44,041 nucleotides of DNA from Clostridiales bacterium (GCA_021202515.1 JAJQCW010000045.1:1-44041); one strand, 5' to 3'. Shown: positions 1 to 9,038, numbered from the stretch's first letter. Notes: generated by a model not told the origin, from the letters alone. A program made the numbers and translations.

Positions 1-75
1 GGGCTGACCCTGGGGGCCATGAGCGGGGACTCCCTGCTCATCACGGGCACCATCCGCACCGTGGAGCTGGAGTAG
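1..75 (+). CDS. yqfC: Sporulation protein YqfC, C-terminal fragment
   Basis: Frame 1 is open from the window edge to a TAG at 73-75 and gives 24 residues ending SLLITGTIRTVELE. This resembles the C-terminus of the YabP/YqfC family of small forespore/mother-cell proteins, and the gene lies directly upstream of yqfD as in Bacillus and Clostridia. The 5' part is outside the window. The assignment rests mostly on synteny because so little sequence is visible. Confidence 0.7.
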   Translation, partial: GLTLGAMSGDSLLITGTIRTVELE

Positions 76-104
76 CCGGACGGCGGGAGAAAGGCGGGCA
101 AAAC

Positions 105-1304
105 GTGAAGAAAATCATCCATTTCATCGGCGGTTCGGTGCAAATCCGACTGGAAGGGCCGTTTCCGGAGCGGTTCCTGAACCTGTGCGGCACGGCGCGT
201 CTCCCCTTCTGGGACGCAGCGCGGGAGAGCGGCCACGTTCTCCGCTTGACCCTCCCCGCCTGGCAGCTTCGCCGGGCCAGGACGCTGGCGGAGCGGGCCA
301 TGTGTGAACTGACGGTGGAGCGGCGCTTCGGATTGCCCGCCTTTTTGTATCGGTTCCGCCGGCGGTACGCCTTGGCCGCCGGACTGGTTTTCGCACTTTT
401 TTGCGCTGTCATTCTGTCCCAGTTCGTTTGGGTCATCCGGGTGACGGGAAACACCGCCGTCCCAAATTCCGTCATTTTGACCGAATTGGATTCCTTAGGA
501 TTCGGAATTGGCAGCTATGGCCCCGGCGTAGACTGCCGGGCGCTGGCAAATCAGGCCCTGCTGGACCTGCGGGAGCTGAGCTTTCTGTCGGTGAACATCA
601 GCGGCATCTACGCCGAGGTGGTGGTGCGGGAGGCCACTCCCGCCCCGGAGGTGGAGGACCCCACGGCGGCGGCGGACATCGTGGCCGCCGTGGACGGGGT
701 GGTGGTGGACGTGGACACCGTCCGGGGCAAGACCCAGGTGGAGGAAGGGCAGGCGGTGCTGGCGGGGGAAATTCTCATCTCCGGGCTGGAGACATACGAG
801 AGCGGCGACGGCAGCGGTACGGTGCTGTCCTCCCGGCAGGTCCGGGCGGAGGGGGACGTCTGGGCGCTGACCAACCGAACCCTCCGCTCCGCCACCCCTT
901 TGACGGCGGAAACCAGGGCCGGAGAGACCGTGCGCACCCTGTACTCGTTAAAAATTTTAAAATGCTCGGTCAAATTTTATCAAAACAGTGGCATTTCCGG
1001 TCTGACCTGTGGTAAAATAAAAAAAGTTTACGCCCTGACTTTGCCGGGCGGGACGGTTTTGCCCCTGGCGTGGGAAAAACTGACCGTCGCCATCGGCGAG
1101 CTGACCTCCGCCAGTGTGGTCCGCGCCAGCGCCGAGGACTATCTGACCGGGGTGCTGGAAACCCGGCTCTCCGCCCTGCTGGGGGAGGAGGGGCAACTGC
1201 TTTCCAGCCAAATCAGCTTCGAGGAGGCGGACGGCGTGCTGACCGGCACCCTGCGGGCCTCGTGTTTGGAGCAGATCGGCAGAACGGTGGAGCTGGGGAA
1301 TTAG
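105..1304 (+). CDS. yqfD: Sporulation protein YqfD
   Basis: Encodes a 399-residue membrane protein, the usual YqfD length. The GTG start at 105 follows a purine-rich GGAGAAAGG about 12 bases upstream, 29 bases after the yqfC stop. One transmembrane segment is visible at about residues 89-110, followed by a POTRA-like stretch (VIRVTGNTAVPNSVIL) and a long extracytoplasmic part, the normal YqfD layout. The family is needed at a middle stage of sporulation in Bacillus, with unknown biochemical role. The stop TAG (1302-1304) lies within a repeat of the ATTAGCA type, so the last residue (Asn) and the stop are repeat-derived. Confidence 0.93.
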   Translation: MKKIIHFIGGSVQIRLEGPFPERFLNLCGTARLPFWDAARESGHVLRLTLPAWQLRRARTLAERAMCELTVERRFGLPAFLYRFRRRYALAAGLVFALFCAVILSQFVWVIRVTGNTAVPNSVILTELDSLGFGIGSYGPGVDCRALANQALLDLRELSFLSVNISGIYAEVVVREATPAPEVEDPTAAADIVAAVDGVVVDVDTVRGKTQVEEGQAVLAGEILISGLETYESGDGSGTVLSSRQVRAEGDVWALTNRTLRSATPLTAETRAGETVRTLYSLKILKCSVKFYQNSGISGLTCGKIKKVYALTLPGGTVLPLAWEKLTVAIGELTSASVVRASAEDYLTGVLETRLSALLGEEGQLLSSQISFEEADGVLTGTLRASCLEQIGRTVELGN

Positions 1305-1680
1305 CAATTAGCAATGTGCAATGCACAATTATGAGGAGACCGGACGTATCGTTGTCGCCTTACGGCGAGGGCGCGTTGTACTTGCTGCCTGGTCAATGAT
1401 TTTGCTCAGAATGATGCCAAAACGCCTGTAGGGGCGGCCCGTGGCCGCCCGCAATAACCAACTGCGTATCCCGGACGGCTAAGGGACGCCCCTACACCTA
1501 CGACAGCAAAAGAGAAACCGTGTGCCTGGTGGCGGAGGGGTTGCGGCGGATTTGTTTTCCACATTGTCCCCGTGACACGAACACGGCTGCAAACCCGGTC
1601 ATTGCGCATTGCTAATTGCACATTGCTAATTGATAAAACCCGGTCATTGCTAATTGCTAACTGCACATTGCTAATTGATA
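1299..1680 (+). repeat. Family A composite element 1, carrying a B palindrome
   Basis: Fills the whole yqfD-phoH gap. The left end (1299-1332) has ATTAGCA/ATGTGCA units; the right end (1598-1680) has the same units inverted and duplicated. The directional core runs from a TCGCCTTACGGCGAGG hairpin (about 1355-1370) to an ACACGGCTGCAAACCCGGTC block (about 1581-1600). A family B palindrome sits in the middle at 1428-1495. Outside the repeat parts I see no gene or promoter here. Confidence 0.85.
1428..1495. repeat. Family B GC-rich palindrome inside element 1
   Basis: Begins GTAGGGGCGGCCCGTGGCC and ends with the inverted form GGGACGCCCCTAC. The right arm is slightly decayed compared with other copies. 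It lies within the family A core, which is uninterrupted at 6281-6510, so it looks like a later insertion. Confidence 0.8.
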
Positions 1681-1687
1681 CAAGGAG

Positions 1688-2692
1688 ATGAACCGATTGA
1701 TCGAACAGCGCGTCAGTCTGGAGCGGATGGAGGAAGCGGCCACCCTCTTCGGCGCTTTTGATGAAAATATCCGCATCATCGAGCGGGAGTTGTCCGTTCG
1801 TATTTTGATTCGGGAGGAAGAGCTGAAAATCAGCGGAGAGGCGGAGCAGGTGCTGCTGGCGGTGAAAACCGTCCAGGGCCTGATGAGCCTCATCGCCCGT
1901 GGCGAGCCGCTGAACGAGCAGAACATCCGCTACATGATCTCCCTGGCCCGTGCGGGCCAGGAGGAGCGCATCAACGACATGGCCAAGGACGTGGTCTGTG
2001 TCACTGCCAACGGCAAGCCCATCAAGGCCAAGACCGTGGGACAGGCCCGCTACGTCAAGGACATCCAGACCCACACCATCACCCTGGGGGTGGGGCCAGC
2101 GGGCACCGGCAAGACCTACCTGGCGGTGGCGGCGGCGGTGGCCGCCTTCAAGGCCCGGGAGGTCAACCGCATCATCCTGACCCGCCCGGCGGTGGAGGCT
2201 GGGGAGCGGCTGGGGTTCCTGCCCGGCGACCTCCAGAGCAAGGTGGACCCCTACCTGCGGCCCCTGTACGACGCGCTGTTTGAAATGCTGGGCAGCGAGA
2301 CCTATGAGAAGTATGTGGAGCGAGGCAACATTGAGGTGGCGCCCCTGGCCTACATGCGGGGCCGGACCCTGGACGACTCGTTCATCATCCTGGACGAGGC
2401 CCAGAACACCTCCAGGGAGCAGATGAAGATGTTCCTGACCAGGCTGGGCTTCGGCTCCAAAATCGTCATCACCGGCGATATCACCCAAATCGACCTGCCG
2501 AAGGATCAGACCTCCGGCCTGAAAGAGGCCATGCGGGTGCTGAACGGGGTGGAGGACATCGCCATTCGCCGCCTGACCGGGGCCGACGTGGTGCGCCACG
2601 CCTTGGTGCAGCGCATCATTCAGGCTTACGAGGAGGACGAGCAGCGCCGGAACCCGCCCAAAAAGCACCCGGCGGACAAGCCCCGGAAATGA
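1688..2692 (+). CDS. phoH: PhoH-like ATPase (YbeZ/PhoH)
   Basis: A 334-residue P-loop ATPase with Walker A GPAGTGKT (residues 136-143) and Walker B FIILDEAQN (232-240), characteristic of the PhoH core domain. PhoH/YbeZ proteins work with YbeY in RNA metabolism and ribosome maturation, and ybeY follows directly. The start is uncertain: AAGGAG (1682-1687) abuts the ATG at 1688, so an in-frame TTG at 1697, nine bases from the Shine-Dalgarno, may be the true start and would remove only three residues. The 3' end overlaps a possible ATG of ybeY. Confidence 0.95.
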   Translation: MNRLIEQRVSLERMEEAATLFGAFDENIRIIERELSVRILIREEELKISGEAEQVLLAVKTVQGLMSLIARGEPLNEQNIRYMISLARAGQEERINDMAKDVVCVTANGKPIKAKTVGQARYVKDIQTHTITLGVGPAGTGKTYLAVAAAVAAFKAREVNRIILTRPAVEAGERLGFLPGDLQSKVDPYLRPLYDALFEMLGSETYEKYVERGNIEVAPLAYMRGRTLDDSFIILDEAQNTSREQMKMFLTRLGFGSKIVITGDITQIDLPKDQTSGLKEAMRVLNGVEDIAIRRLTGADVVRHALVQRIIQAYEEDEQRRNPPKKHPADKPRK

Positions 2693-2703
2693 GGGAAAAT
2701 GCC

Positions 2704-3201
2704 ATGAACCACGAAATCATTTTGGAATCCGATCTGGAGGAACCCTTCCCCTACGCCGACCTGCTGGAGACCTGCATCTGCGCCGCACTGGAGCAGGAGG
2801 GGGTCACGGTGGGCTGCGAGGTGGACGTGCTTATCACCGACGACGCGGGCATCCACGAGATCAACCGGGAGCAGCGGGGGGTGGACCGGCCCACCGACGT
2901 GCTCTCCTTCCCCATGTTCCAACTGGAGCCGGGGGTCCCCCCCACCCCGGAGACGGCGGAGACCGACCCCGCCACCGGGCTGCTGCCCCTGGGAGACATG
3001 GTCATCTCCTACCAGCGGGCGCAATCTCAGGCGGAGGAGTACGGCCACAGCGTCCGGCGGGAGCTGGGCTATCTGGCAGTCCACTCCGTCCTCCACCTGC
3101 TGGGCTACGACCACATGGACGGGGACGACGGCCCCATGAAGCGGCAAATGCGGGCGCGGGAAGAGGATATTATGAACGCGCTGGGGATACCCAGAGAGTA
3201 A
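2704..3201 (+). CDS. ybeY: Endoribonuclease YbeY
   Basis: A 165-residue metalloprotein carrying the signature HSVLHLLGYDH, matching HxxxHxxGYDH, whose three histidines bind the catalytic zinc. YbeY acts in 16S rRNA 3'-end maturation and ribosome quality control. I chose ATG 2704 because GAGGG (2692-2696) sits seven bases before it; an earlier ATG at 2689 overlaps the phoH stop (ATGA) and would add five residues. Translational coupling with phoH is likely. Confidence 0.95.
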   Translation: MNHEIILESDLEEPFPYADLLETCICAALEQEGVTVGCEVDVLITDDAGIHEINREQRGVDRPTDVLSFPMFQLEPGVPPTPETAETDPATGLLPLGDMVISYQRAQSQAEEYGHSVRRELGYLAVHSVLHLLGYDHMDGDDGPMKRQMRAREEDIMNALGIPRE

Positions 3202-3204
3202 AAC

Positions 3205-3562
3205 CAATTAGCAATTAGCAATGTGCAATGTGCAATGTGCAATGAACGGGTTTGCGGCCTGGTGCGAGAAACCCCTCCACCATGCTTCGCATGGTCCCCC
3301 TCCCCTTTGCGACTCGCATGGCCCAAAAGGGCCATAGCTCCCTGCATTTGCGCTAAAGCGGAATTGGCCATTCGGCCAGCGCTTCACAGGGGAGGCAAGA
3401 GGGGTAGTTAGTTATCGAAAAGCAGTACCCCTTGGGAAATCTGTGCTATTTTGGGCAAAAGTGTTGGCCAAAAATCAAATACAACACTTCCTCGCCGTAA
3501 GGCGACAACGATATGTCCGGTTTTCCCCATAATTGCACATTGCACATTGCACATTGCTAATT
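3205..3562 (-). repeat. Family A composite element 2, inverted, carrying a C element
   Basis: Fills the gap between ybeY and the YcxB-like gene. ATTAGCA/ATGTGCA units lie at 3205-3246 and, inverted, at 3530-3562. The core is in the opposite orientation to element 1: the CGGGTTTGCGGCC block is on the left (about 3247) and the CCTCGCCGTAAGGCGA hairpin on the right (about 3490-3505). A family C element occupies 3269-3410. No gene is apparent in this 379-base gap. Confidence 0.82.
3269..3410 (+). repeat. Family C element, divergent long copy
   Basis: Starts ACCCCTCCACC and ends GAGGCAAGAGGGGTAGTTAG, as in other C copies, but the middle is replaced by two different hairpins (CATGCTTCGCATG and ATTGGCCATTCGGCCAGCG-like). 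It is nested inside family A element 2. Confidence 0.7.
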
Positions 3563-3580
3563 TTAAGAAGGAGCGAACTC

Positions 3581-4186
3581 ATGAGCGAACAGGAACAAAA
3601 CGAGACCATGAACGTCACCATCGAGGAAGTGGACGAGGAGGACACCCGCCCCATCGTGGAGACCACCACCGTCATCGACGAGCGGCTGGTCCATGTGCTG
3701 GCAAAAAGCGCCGTCCGCAGGGACCAAAAGAGCGAGAAGCGCCGCCCCATCTACACCGGCCTCGCCATCGCCATTCTGGTGCTGGCGGCTTACCTGGCCT
3801 ACACCTACTTTATCACCAAGACCAACACCACCCGCGGGCCGGTGATGATCGTCATTATGGTCATCATGGCCATCACCCTGCTGCGGTATCTCCGCACCCC
3901 GCTGATCGACACGATGGAGCGGCGGATGCAGCCCTACCTGGGCCAGGCGTGGCACTACGTCATCTCCGACGACGGCATCACCCTGACTCTGAACGGCCAG
4001 GAGGCCCTGTTCAAGTGGGAGGAGATCACCGGCTGGTGGCTGGAGGACGGCTGCTATATGATGGAGGTCGCTGGGCAGGCCATCGTATTCCGGCAGGACA
4101 GCCTGGACGAAGACGAGGAAGAGGATTTGAAGGAGCTGCTCTACGTCTATCTGGGCGACGCTATGACAATTAGCAATGAGCAATGA
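3581..4186 (+). CDS. YcxB-like membrane protein
   Basis: A 201-residue protein with an acidic N-terminus (about 50 residues), two transmembrane helices (about residues 61-84 and 88-110) and a C-terminal domain with the run LTLNGQEALFKWEEITGWW typical of YcxB-like proteins. Function is unknown for this family. ATG 3581 follows AAGAAGGAG with good spacing; upstream in-frame ATGs lie inside the repeat and lack a Shine-Dalgarno. The last residues (MTISNEQ) and the TGA stop are encoded by family A repeat sequence, so the original C-terminus may have been replaced. In Bacillus this slot holds dgkA and cdd. Confidence 0.75.
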   Translation: MSEQEQNETMNVTIEEVDEEDTRPIVETTTVIDERLVHVLAKSAVRRDQKSEKRRPIYTGLAIAILVLAAYLAYTYFITKTNTTRGPVMIVIMVIMAITLLRYLRTPLIDTMERRMQPYLGQAWHYVISDDGITLTLNGQEALFKWEEITGWWLEDGCYMMEVAGQAIVFRQDSLDEDEEEDLKELLYVYLGDAMTISNEQ

Positions 4187-4321
4187 GAAATGTGCAATTA
4201 TGTGGAAAACGGAGGCTGGCGGTTCCTTTTGAAGGGTATCGTTTCCCACCGGCATTTCCACAGAACAACCACGGCTGCAAACCGGTTAATTGCTAATTGC
4301 ACATTGCTAATTGCAAATTGA
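4168..4321 (+). repeat. Family A element 3, short copy
   Basis: About 154 bases between the YcxB-like gene and era, with ATTAGCA-type units at both ends in inverted orientation (4168-4200 and 4285-4320) and the CACGGCTGCAAACCGGTT block before the right end. The central part is short and has no B or C insertion. Its left end overlaps the last six codons of the preceding gene. Confidence 0.8.
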
Positions 4322-4336
4322 ATTAAAGGGGTTACT

Positions 4337-5233
4337 ATGAACATCAACTATTCCGGCATCATCACCATCGTGGGCCGCCCCAACGTGGGCAAGTCCACCC
4401 TGCTCAACGCCCTGGTGGGGGAAAAAGTGGCCATCGTCAGCCACAAGCCCCAGACCACCCGGAACCGCATTACCGGCATCGTCAACCGGGGGGACAAGCA
4501 GTTTGTCTTTACCGACACCCCCGGCCTCCACAAGGCCCGCAACCGGCTGGGGGAGTATATGGACGGTGTGGTCCGGGCCAGCATCGACTCCGTGGACGCG
4601 GCGGTGCTAGTGGTGGAGCCTATCCCCACCCCCGGCGAGCCGGAGATGCAGCTCATGGGGCGCATCCAGGCGCTGAAAGTCCCCGCCGTGCTGGTCATCA
4701 ACAAAATCGACCTGCTGGAGAACAAGGACAAACTGCTGGAGGTCATCGCCGCCTACCAGGAGCAGTGCCGGTTTGAGGCCATCATCCCCCTCTCCGCCGC
4801 CAAAAAGGACGGCGTGGATGAGTTGCTGGACACCCTGGGGGGGCTGCTGCCCGAAGGTCCTCAGCTCTTCCCGGACGACATGACCACCGACCAGCCCGAG
4901 CGCCAGATGATGGCGGAGATTTTGCGGGAAAAGCTGCTGCTGCGGCTGAACAAGGAAATTCCCCACGGGACCGCCGTGGAGATCACCCGCTTCGCCGAGC
5001 GGGACGACGGCATCATCGACGTGGAGGCCACCATCTTCTGCGAAAAGGCCAGCCACAAGGGCATCATCATCGGCAAAAACGGCACCATGCTGAAAAGCAT
5101 CTCCACCGCCGCCCGGCGGGACATGGAGCGCTTCATGGGGGCGAAGGTCTACCTCCAGACCTGGGTGAAGGTCAAGGAGAACTGGCGGGACAGCCTGACC
5201 GCCATCCACAACTTCGGCTATCGGGAGGACTAA
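4337..5233 (+). CDS. era: GTPase Era
   Basis: A 298-residue GTPase with G1 GRPNVGKST (13-21), G3 DTPG (60-63), G4 NKID (122-125) and a C-terminal KH domain with GIIIGKNGTML (about residue 240). Era binds the 3' end of 16S rRNA and assists 30S assembly. ATG 4337 is preceded by AAAGGGG. It stands in the conserved ybeY-era-recO neighbourhood, here without dgkA and cdd. Confidence 0.97.
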   Translation: MNINYSGIITIVGRPNVGKSTLLNALVGEKVAIVSHKPQTTRNRITGIVNRGDKQFVFTDTPGLHKARNRLGEYMDGVVRASIDSVDAAVLVVEPIPTPGEPEMQLMGRIQALKVPAVLVINKIDLLENKDKLLEVIAAYQEQCRFEAIIPLSAAKKDGVDELLDTLGGLLPEGPQLFPDDMTTDQPERQMMAEILREKLLLRLNKEIPHGTAVEITRFAERDDGIIDVEATIFCEKASHKGIIIGKNGTMLKSISTAARRDMERFMGAKVYLQTWVKVKENWRDSLTAIHNFGYRED

Positions 5234-5319
5234 TCTTTCCAGACATAAACCCCGCGGAATCCTCACAGTCTAACCCCAACGGACAGGGCTTGTGTATGAG
5301 CAAAACCGGAAGCGTTTTT

Positions 5320-5386
5320 GTAGGGGCGGCCCGTGGCCGCCCGCAGGAACCGCCTGCTTTTCCGGGCGGCCATGAGCCGCCCCTAC
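5320..5386. repeat. Family B palindrome between era and yqzL
   Basis: A 67-base element with near-perfect ends GTAGGGGCGGCCCGTGGCC and GAGCCGCCCCTAC around GCAGGAACCGCCTGC. It stands alone in this gap, not inside an A element. Confidence 0.85.
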
Positions 5387-5438
5387 AGGTGGAAAAACCA
5401 ATTTTTGCGCAGGCGCTGCCCCAACGGAGGATTCGACT

Positions 5439-5615
5439 ATGACATCTGAACAGAGTTGGGCGCTCTTTTTCCGCACCGGCCTGCCGGAGGCTTACGTGCT
5501 GGCAAAGGCCGCTGAGAGAGGACGGGACCACCATGAACCTGACCACCCAGGCCATCGTCCTGCGGGCGGTGAACTACAAGGAATCGGACAAAATTCTGAC
5601 CCTACTGACCCGTGA
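5439..5615 (+). CDS. yqzL: YqzL-like small protein overlapping recO
   Basis: A 58-codon frame starting at ATG 5439, seven bases after a strong GGAGGA (5427-5432). The N-terminal half reads EQSWALFFRTGLPEAYVLAK, which matches the W..F..TG...AY..YK pattern of the YqzL family of about 45-residue proteins encoded between era and recO in many Firmicutes. The last 28 codons overlap the start of recO in another frame and are probably unconserved. Function of YqzL is unknown. The short length makes it easy to miss; synteny and the ribosome-binding site support it. Confidence 0.7.
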   Translation: MTSEQSWALFFRTGLPEAYVLAKAAERGRDHHEPDHPGHRPAGGELQGIGQNSDPTDP

Positions 5616-6288
5616 CAGCGGTAAGCTGACGGTGACGGCACGGGCCTGCCGCAAAAGCCGCAAACAGGGAGGCGGCGTCTCCGCTGCCGCTCAGCTTTTG
5701 GTCTGGTCCGACGTGGTCCTCAAGGAGTACCGGGGCCGCTGGACCCTCAGCGAGGCGGTGACGAATCGGGAGTTCCGGGGCGTCCGGGAGGACCTGGACA
5801 AAATGGCCCTCGGCTCCTACTTCGCGGAGGTGACGGAGCTGCTGGCCCCGGAGGGGGTCCCCGCCCCGGAGCTGCTGGCCCTGCTGCTGAACTCCCTCTA
5901 TGCCCTGGAGAGCCTGGACCGGCCCCTGCCGCTGGTCAAGGCGGCCTTCGAGCTGCGGGCCATGTGCCTGGCGGGATACGCCCCCGCCCTGGACCGGTGC
6001 GCCCTCTGCGGCGCAGAGCAGCCGGAGGAACCCCGCTTCCACCTGCGGGAGGGCGTGCTGCACTGCCGGGGCTGCCGGGTGGGGGACGGCATCTCCCTGC
6101 CCCTGGACGCCGGGAGCCTGACCGCCATGCGGCACATCGTCTCCTGCCCCTCCAAGCGGCTGTTCTCCTTCCGGCTCTCCGGGCCGGGGGAAAAGCGGCT
6201 GGGGGACGCGGCGGAGGGGTTTTTGCTGACCCAGTTGGAGCGGGGGTTTTATACATTGGACTTCTATAAACAAATCAAAACCAATTAG
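5533..6288 (+). CDS. recO: DNA repair protein RecO
   Basis: A 251-residue RecO with an N-terminal OB-fold region and a C-terminal zinc site visible as Cys156-x2-Cys159 and Cys178-x2-Cys181. RecO loads RecA onto SSB-coated DNA together with RecR in the RecF pathway. The start ATG 5533 follows GAGAGAGG. The final codons AAA ACC AAT TAG run into a family A repeat, which supplies the stop codon. Confidence 0.95.
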   Translation: MNLTTQAIVLRAVNYKESDKILTLLTRDSGKLTVTARACRKSRKQGGGVSAAAQLLVWSDVVLKEYRGRWTLSEAVTNREFRGVREDLDKMALGSYFAEVTELLAPEGVPAPELLALLLNSLYALESLDRPLPLVKAAFELRAMCLAGYAPALDRCALCGAEQPEEPRFHLREGVLHCRGCRVGDGISLPLDAGSLTAMRHIVSCPSKRLFSFRLSGPGEKRLGDAAEGFLLTQLERGFYTLDFYKQIKTN

Positions 6289-6510
6289 CAATTAGCAATG
6301 CGCAAAACAATTAGCAATGTGCAATTAGCAATGTGCAATGACCGGGTTTGCAACCGTGTTCGTGCTACGGGAGCGTCGGTGGAAAACTTGTAGCATACCG
6401 GGCAAAGATGCTGGTCAAAGAGCAAGCACAACGATTCCTCGCCGTAAGGTGACAACGGAGCGCTTGGTTTCCACATAATTGCACATTGCACATTGCTAAT
6501 TGCTAATTTG
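6281..6510 (-). repeat. Family A element 4, uninterrupted reference copy
   Basis: The cleanest copy, 230 bases with no B or C insertion. Left terminal units at 6281-6340, right inverted units at 6475-6509. The core is inverted relative to element 1: CCGGGTTTGCAACCGTG block at about 6341-6357 and CCTCGCCGTAAGGTGA hairpin at about 6440-6455. Its reverse complement can be read alongside element 1 almost throughout, which shows where the B palindrome of element 1 was inserted. Confidence 0.85.
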
Positions 6511-6542
6511 AATTGCGTTTCCAATTTGAAAAAGGATCGACT

Positions 6543-8921
6543 ATGACAGACTTATACGAAAAATCCATCCACACCCTGGAGCTGCCCCGCGTGCTGGAGC
6601 TGCTGGCGGAGCAGGCGGTCAGCGACGGGGCCAAGGAGCGCTGCCTGGCCCTGCGGCCCAGTGGCGAAGAGGTGGAGGTGCTGCGCCGCCAGGCGGAGAC
6701 CACCGCGGCGCGGGACATGATGGACCTCCACGGCAACCCGGCCCTTGCCAACCTGAAACCGGTGGACGCCACCCTCCAGCGGGCGGCGCTGGGGGGCGCG
6801 CTGAACAACCGGGAGCTGCTGGAGGTGGCGGCGGTGCTGCGCACCGCCCGGAACGTGGCGGCCTACAGCGGCTTCGGGGAGAAAAGCACCATCCTGGACC
6901 CCCTGTTCCGCAGTCTGGTCCCCGACCAGGGGCTGGAGAACCGCATCACCGGGGCCATCCTCTCCGAGGACGAGGTGGCCGACAGCGCCAGCCCCGCCCT
7001 GGCGGACATCCGCCGCCACATCCGCAGCGCCTCCGGCAAGGCCCGGGAGGTGTTGCAGCGGCTCATCTCCTCCTCCGCGTCCAAATATTTGCAGGAGGCC
7101 ATCATCACCATCCGCAACGACCGCTTCGTGGTGCCGGTGAAGGCTGAGTGCCGGGGCAGTGTTCCCGGCCTTATCCATGATGTATCCGCCTCCGGCTCCA
7201 CCCTGTTCGTGGAGCCCATGGCGGCGGTGCAGGCCAACAACGAGCTGCGGGAGCTGCTGAGCCGGGAGGAAAAAGAGATCGCCCGCATCCTGGCGGAGCT
7301 TTCCGCCCTGGCCGCCCAGCGCCGGGAGGATATCCTGCTGGACTATGACCTGCTGCTCCAACTGGACGTGATTTTCGCCAGGGGCAAGCTCTCCTACGCC
7401 ATGAACGGGATGCCCCCCAGACTGTCCCACAGCGGCGGCTTCCACTTCCGCAAGGCCCGCCACCCCCTGCTGGACCCCAAAACGGCGGTACCCATCGACC
7501 TGCGGCTGGGGGAGGACTTCGATACATTGGTCATCACCGGCCCCAACACCGGCGGCAAGACGGTGACGCTGAAAACCGCCGGACTGCTGACGCTGATGGC
7601 CCAGTGCGGCCTGCACCTGCCCGTGGGGGACGACAGCAGCTTTTCCATCTTCCAGGCGGTGCTGGCGGACATCGGGGACGAGCAGTCCATCGAGCAGAGC
7701 CTGTCCACCTTCTCCTCCCACATCACCAACATCGTGGAAATTCTTGCTCAGGCGGGAGAGGACACCTTAATTCTCTTCGACGAGCTGGGAGCGGGCACCG
7801 ACCCCATCGAGGGTGCGGCGCTGGCTGTCGCCATCATCGAGGAAGCCCGGAGCATCGGGGCGCGGGTGGCGGCCACCACCCACTATGCCGAGCTGAAAGT
7901 TTACGCCATGACCACGCCGGGGGTGGAGAACGCCTCCTGCGAGTTCAACGTGGAGACCTTGCAGCCCACCTACCGGCTGCTCATCGGCGTTCCCGGCAAG
8001 TCCAACGCCTTCGCCATTTCCCGGCGGCTGGGCCTGCCGGAACACGTCATCGCCAACGCGGGAGGCCGCATCGACCGGCAAAACGTCCAGTTTGAGGACG
8101 TGCTGACCCGGCTGGAGCAGCAGCGCCAGGAGCTGGAGGACCAGCAGCAGAAGGCGGAAAAGCTCCGCCGCCAGATGGAACAGGACGCCGCCGCCGCTGC
8201 CGAGAGCCGCCGGGCCATCGAAGAGGAGCGCTCCAAGGTGGTGGACAAGGCCCGCGCCGAGGCCCAGCAGATTTTGGACGACGCCCGCAGCGCCTCCAAC
8301 CGGGTATTTCATGAGCTGGACGGCATGAAAAAGCGCCAGAAGCAGGGCCAGGAGGCCGGGGACACCAACGCCCAGCGCGCCGAGCTGCGCCGCCAGTTGA
8401 ACCAGGCCAGCCAGCGGGTGGGCCAGAGCCGCAGCCTGCCCCAGCCGGAACCCTCCCGCCCCGCTCAGGAGGGGGACACGGTGGAGCTGCTCAGCCTGGG
8501 CACCCGCGCCCAGGTGCTCTCCGTGGGCAAGGACGGGGCCTTGCAGCTCAAGGCCGGCATTTTGACCATCTCCGCCACCCAGGACGAGGTGCGGGTGGTC
8601 TCCGCCGCCTCCGCCCAGCCCAAGAAGCAGCCCCAGCGCAAATCCAACACCGCTCACCACCAGGTCACCCGCAGCAGCGTGGGCCAGGAGCTGGACATCC
8701 GGGGCATGACCTGCGACGAGGGCGTGGCCATGGTGGAGCGGTTTTTGGACAGCGCAGTGATGGCCCACCTGACCGGCGTCTCCATCATCCACGGCAAGGG
8801 CACCGGCGTCCTCCGCCAGGCGGTCCACCAGTACCTGAAAACCTGCAAGTACGTCAAGCGCTACCGGCTGGGCCGGTTCGGAGAGGGCGAGGACGGTGTC
8901 ACCGTTGTTGAACTAAAATGA
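6543..8921 (+). CDS. mutS2: Endonuclease MutS2
   Basis: A 792-residue MutS2. The Walker A GPNTGGKT is at 333-340, the Walker B LILFDELGAGTD at about 409-420, a long Gln/Glu/Arg-rich coiled coil at about 520-640, and a C-terminal Smr nuclease domain from about 716 (LDIRGMTCDEG, HGKGTGVLR). MutS2 acts on branched DNA and, in Bacillus, on collided ribosomes. ATG 6543 was preferred to the upstream ATG 6513 because AAAAGGA (6530-6536) is correctly spaced and family members start near this point. Confidence 0.96.
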   Translation: MTDLYEKSIHTLELPRVLELLAEQAVSDGAKERCLALRPSGEEVEVLRRQAETTAARDMMDLHGNPALANLKPVDATLQRAALGGALNNRELLEVAAVLRTARNVAAYSGFGEKSTILDPLFRSLVPDQGLENRITGAILSEDEVADSASPALADIRRHIRSASGKAREVLQRLISSSASKYLQEAIITIRNDRFVVPVKAECRGSVPGLIHDVSASGSTLFVEPMAAVQANNELRELLSREEKEIARILAELSALAAQRREDILLDYDLLLQLDVIFARGKLSYAMNGMPPRLSHSGGFHFRKARHPLLDPKTAVPIDLRLGEDFDTLVITGPNTGGKTVTLKTAGLLTLMAQCGLHLPVGDDSSFSIFQAVLADIGDEQSIEQSLSTFSSHITNIVEILAQAGEDTLILFDELGAGTDPIEGAALAVAIIEEARSIGARVAATTHYAELKVYAMTTPGVENASCEFNVETLQPTYRLLIGVPGKSNAFAISRRLGLPEHVIANAGGRIDRQNVQFEDVLTRLEQQRQELEDQQQKAEKLRRQMEQDAAAAAESRRAIEEERSKVVDKARAEAQQILDDARSASNRVFHELDGMKKRQKQGQEAGDTNAQRAELRRQLNQASQRVGQSRSLPQPEPSRPAQEGDTVELLSLGTRAQVLSVGKDGALQLKAGILTISATQDEVRVVSAASAQPKKQPQRKSNTAHHQVTRSSVGQELDIRGMTCDEGVAMVERFLDSAVMAHLTGVSIIHGKGTGVLRQAVHQYLKTCKYVKRYRLGRFGEGEDGVTVVELK

Positions 8922-9038
8922 CACAAATCTTGCATATTCTGAGGCATATTTCGCCCTTTCCCTGCGGCTTTCGTACCATTTTCACGACAATGTGGCATAT
9001 TTCCTCGCCCGGTGGGAAAAAGTTTGTTAAATTTGACA

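Noticed and set aside
1598-1680. Tandem short repeats as a possible CRISPR array
   Set aside because: Units are 7-20 bases with no unique spacers of constant length, and no cas genes are in the window.
1406-2668. Minus-strand 420-codon frame opposite phoH
   Set aside because: It starts in repeat sequence and lies antisense to an unambiguous phoH; its translation is a typical shadow.
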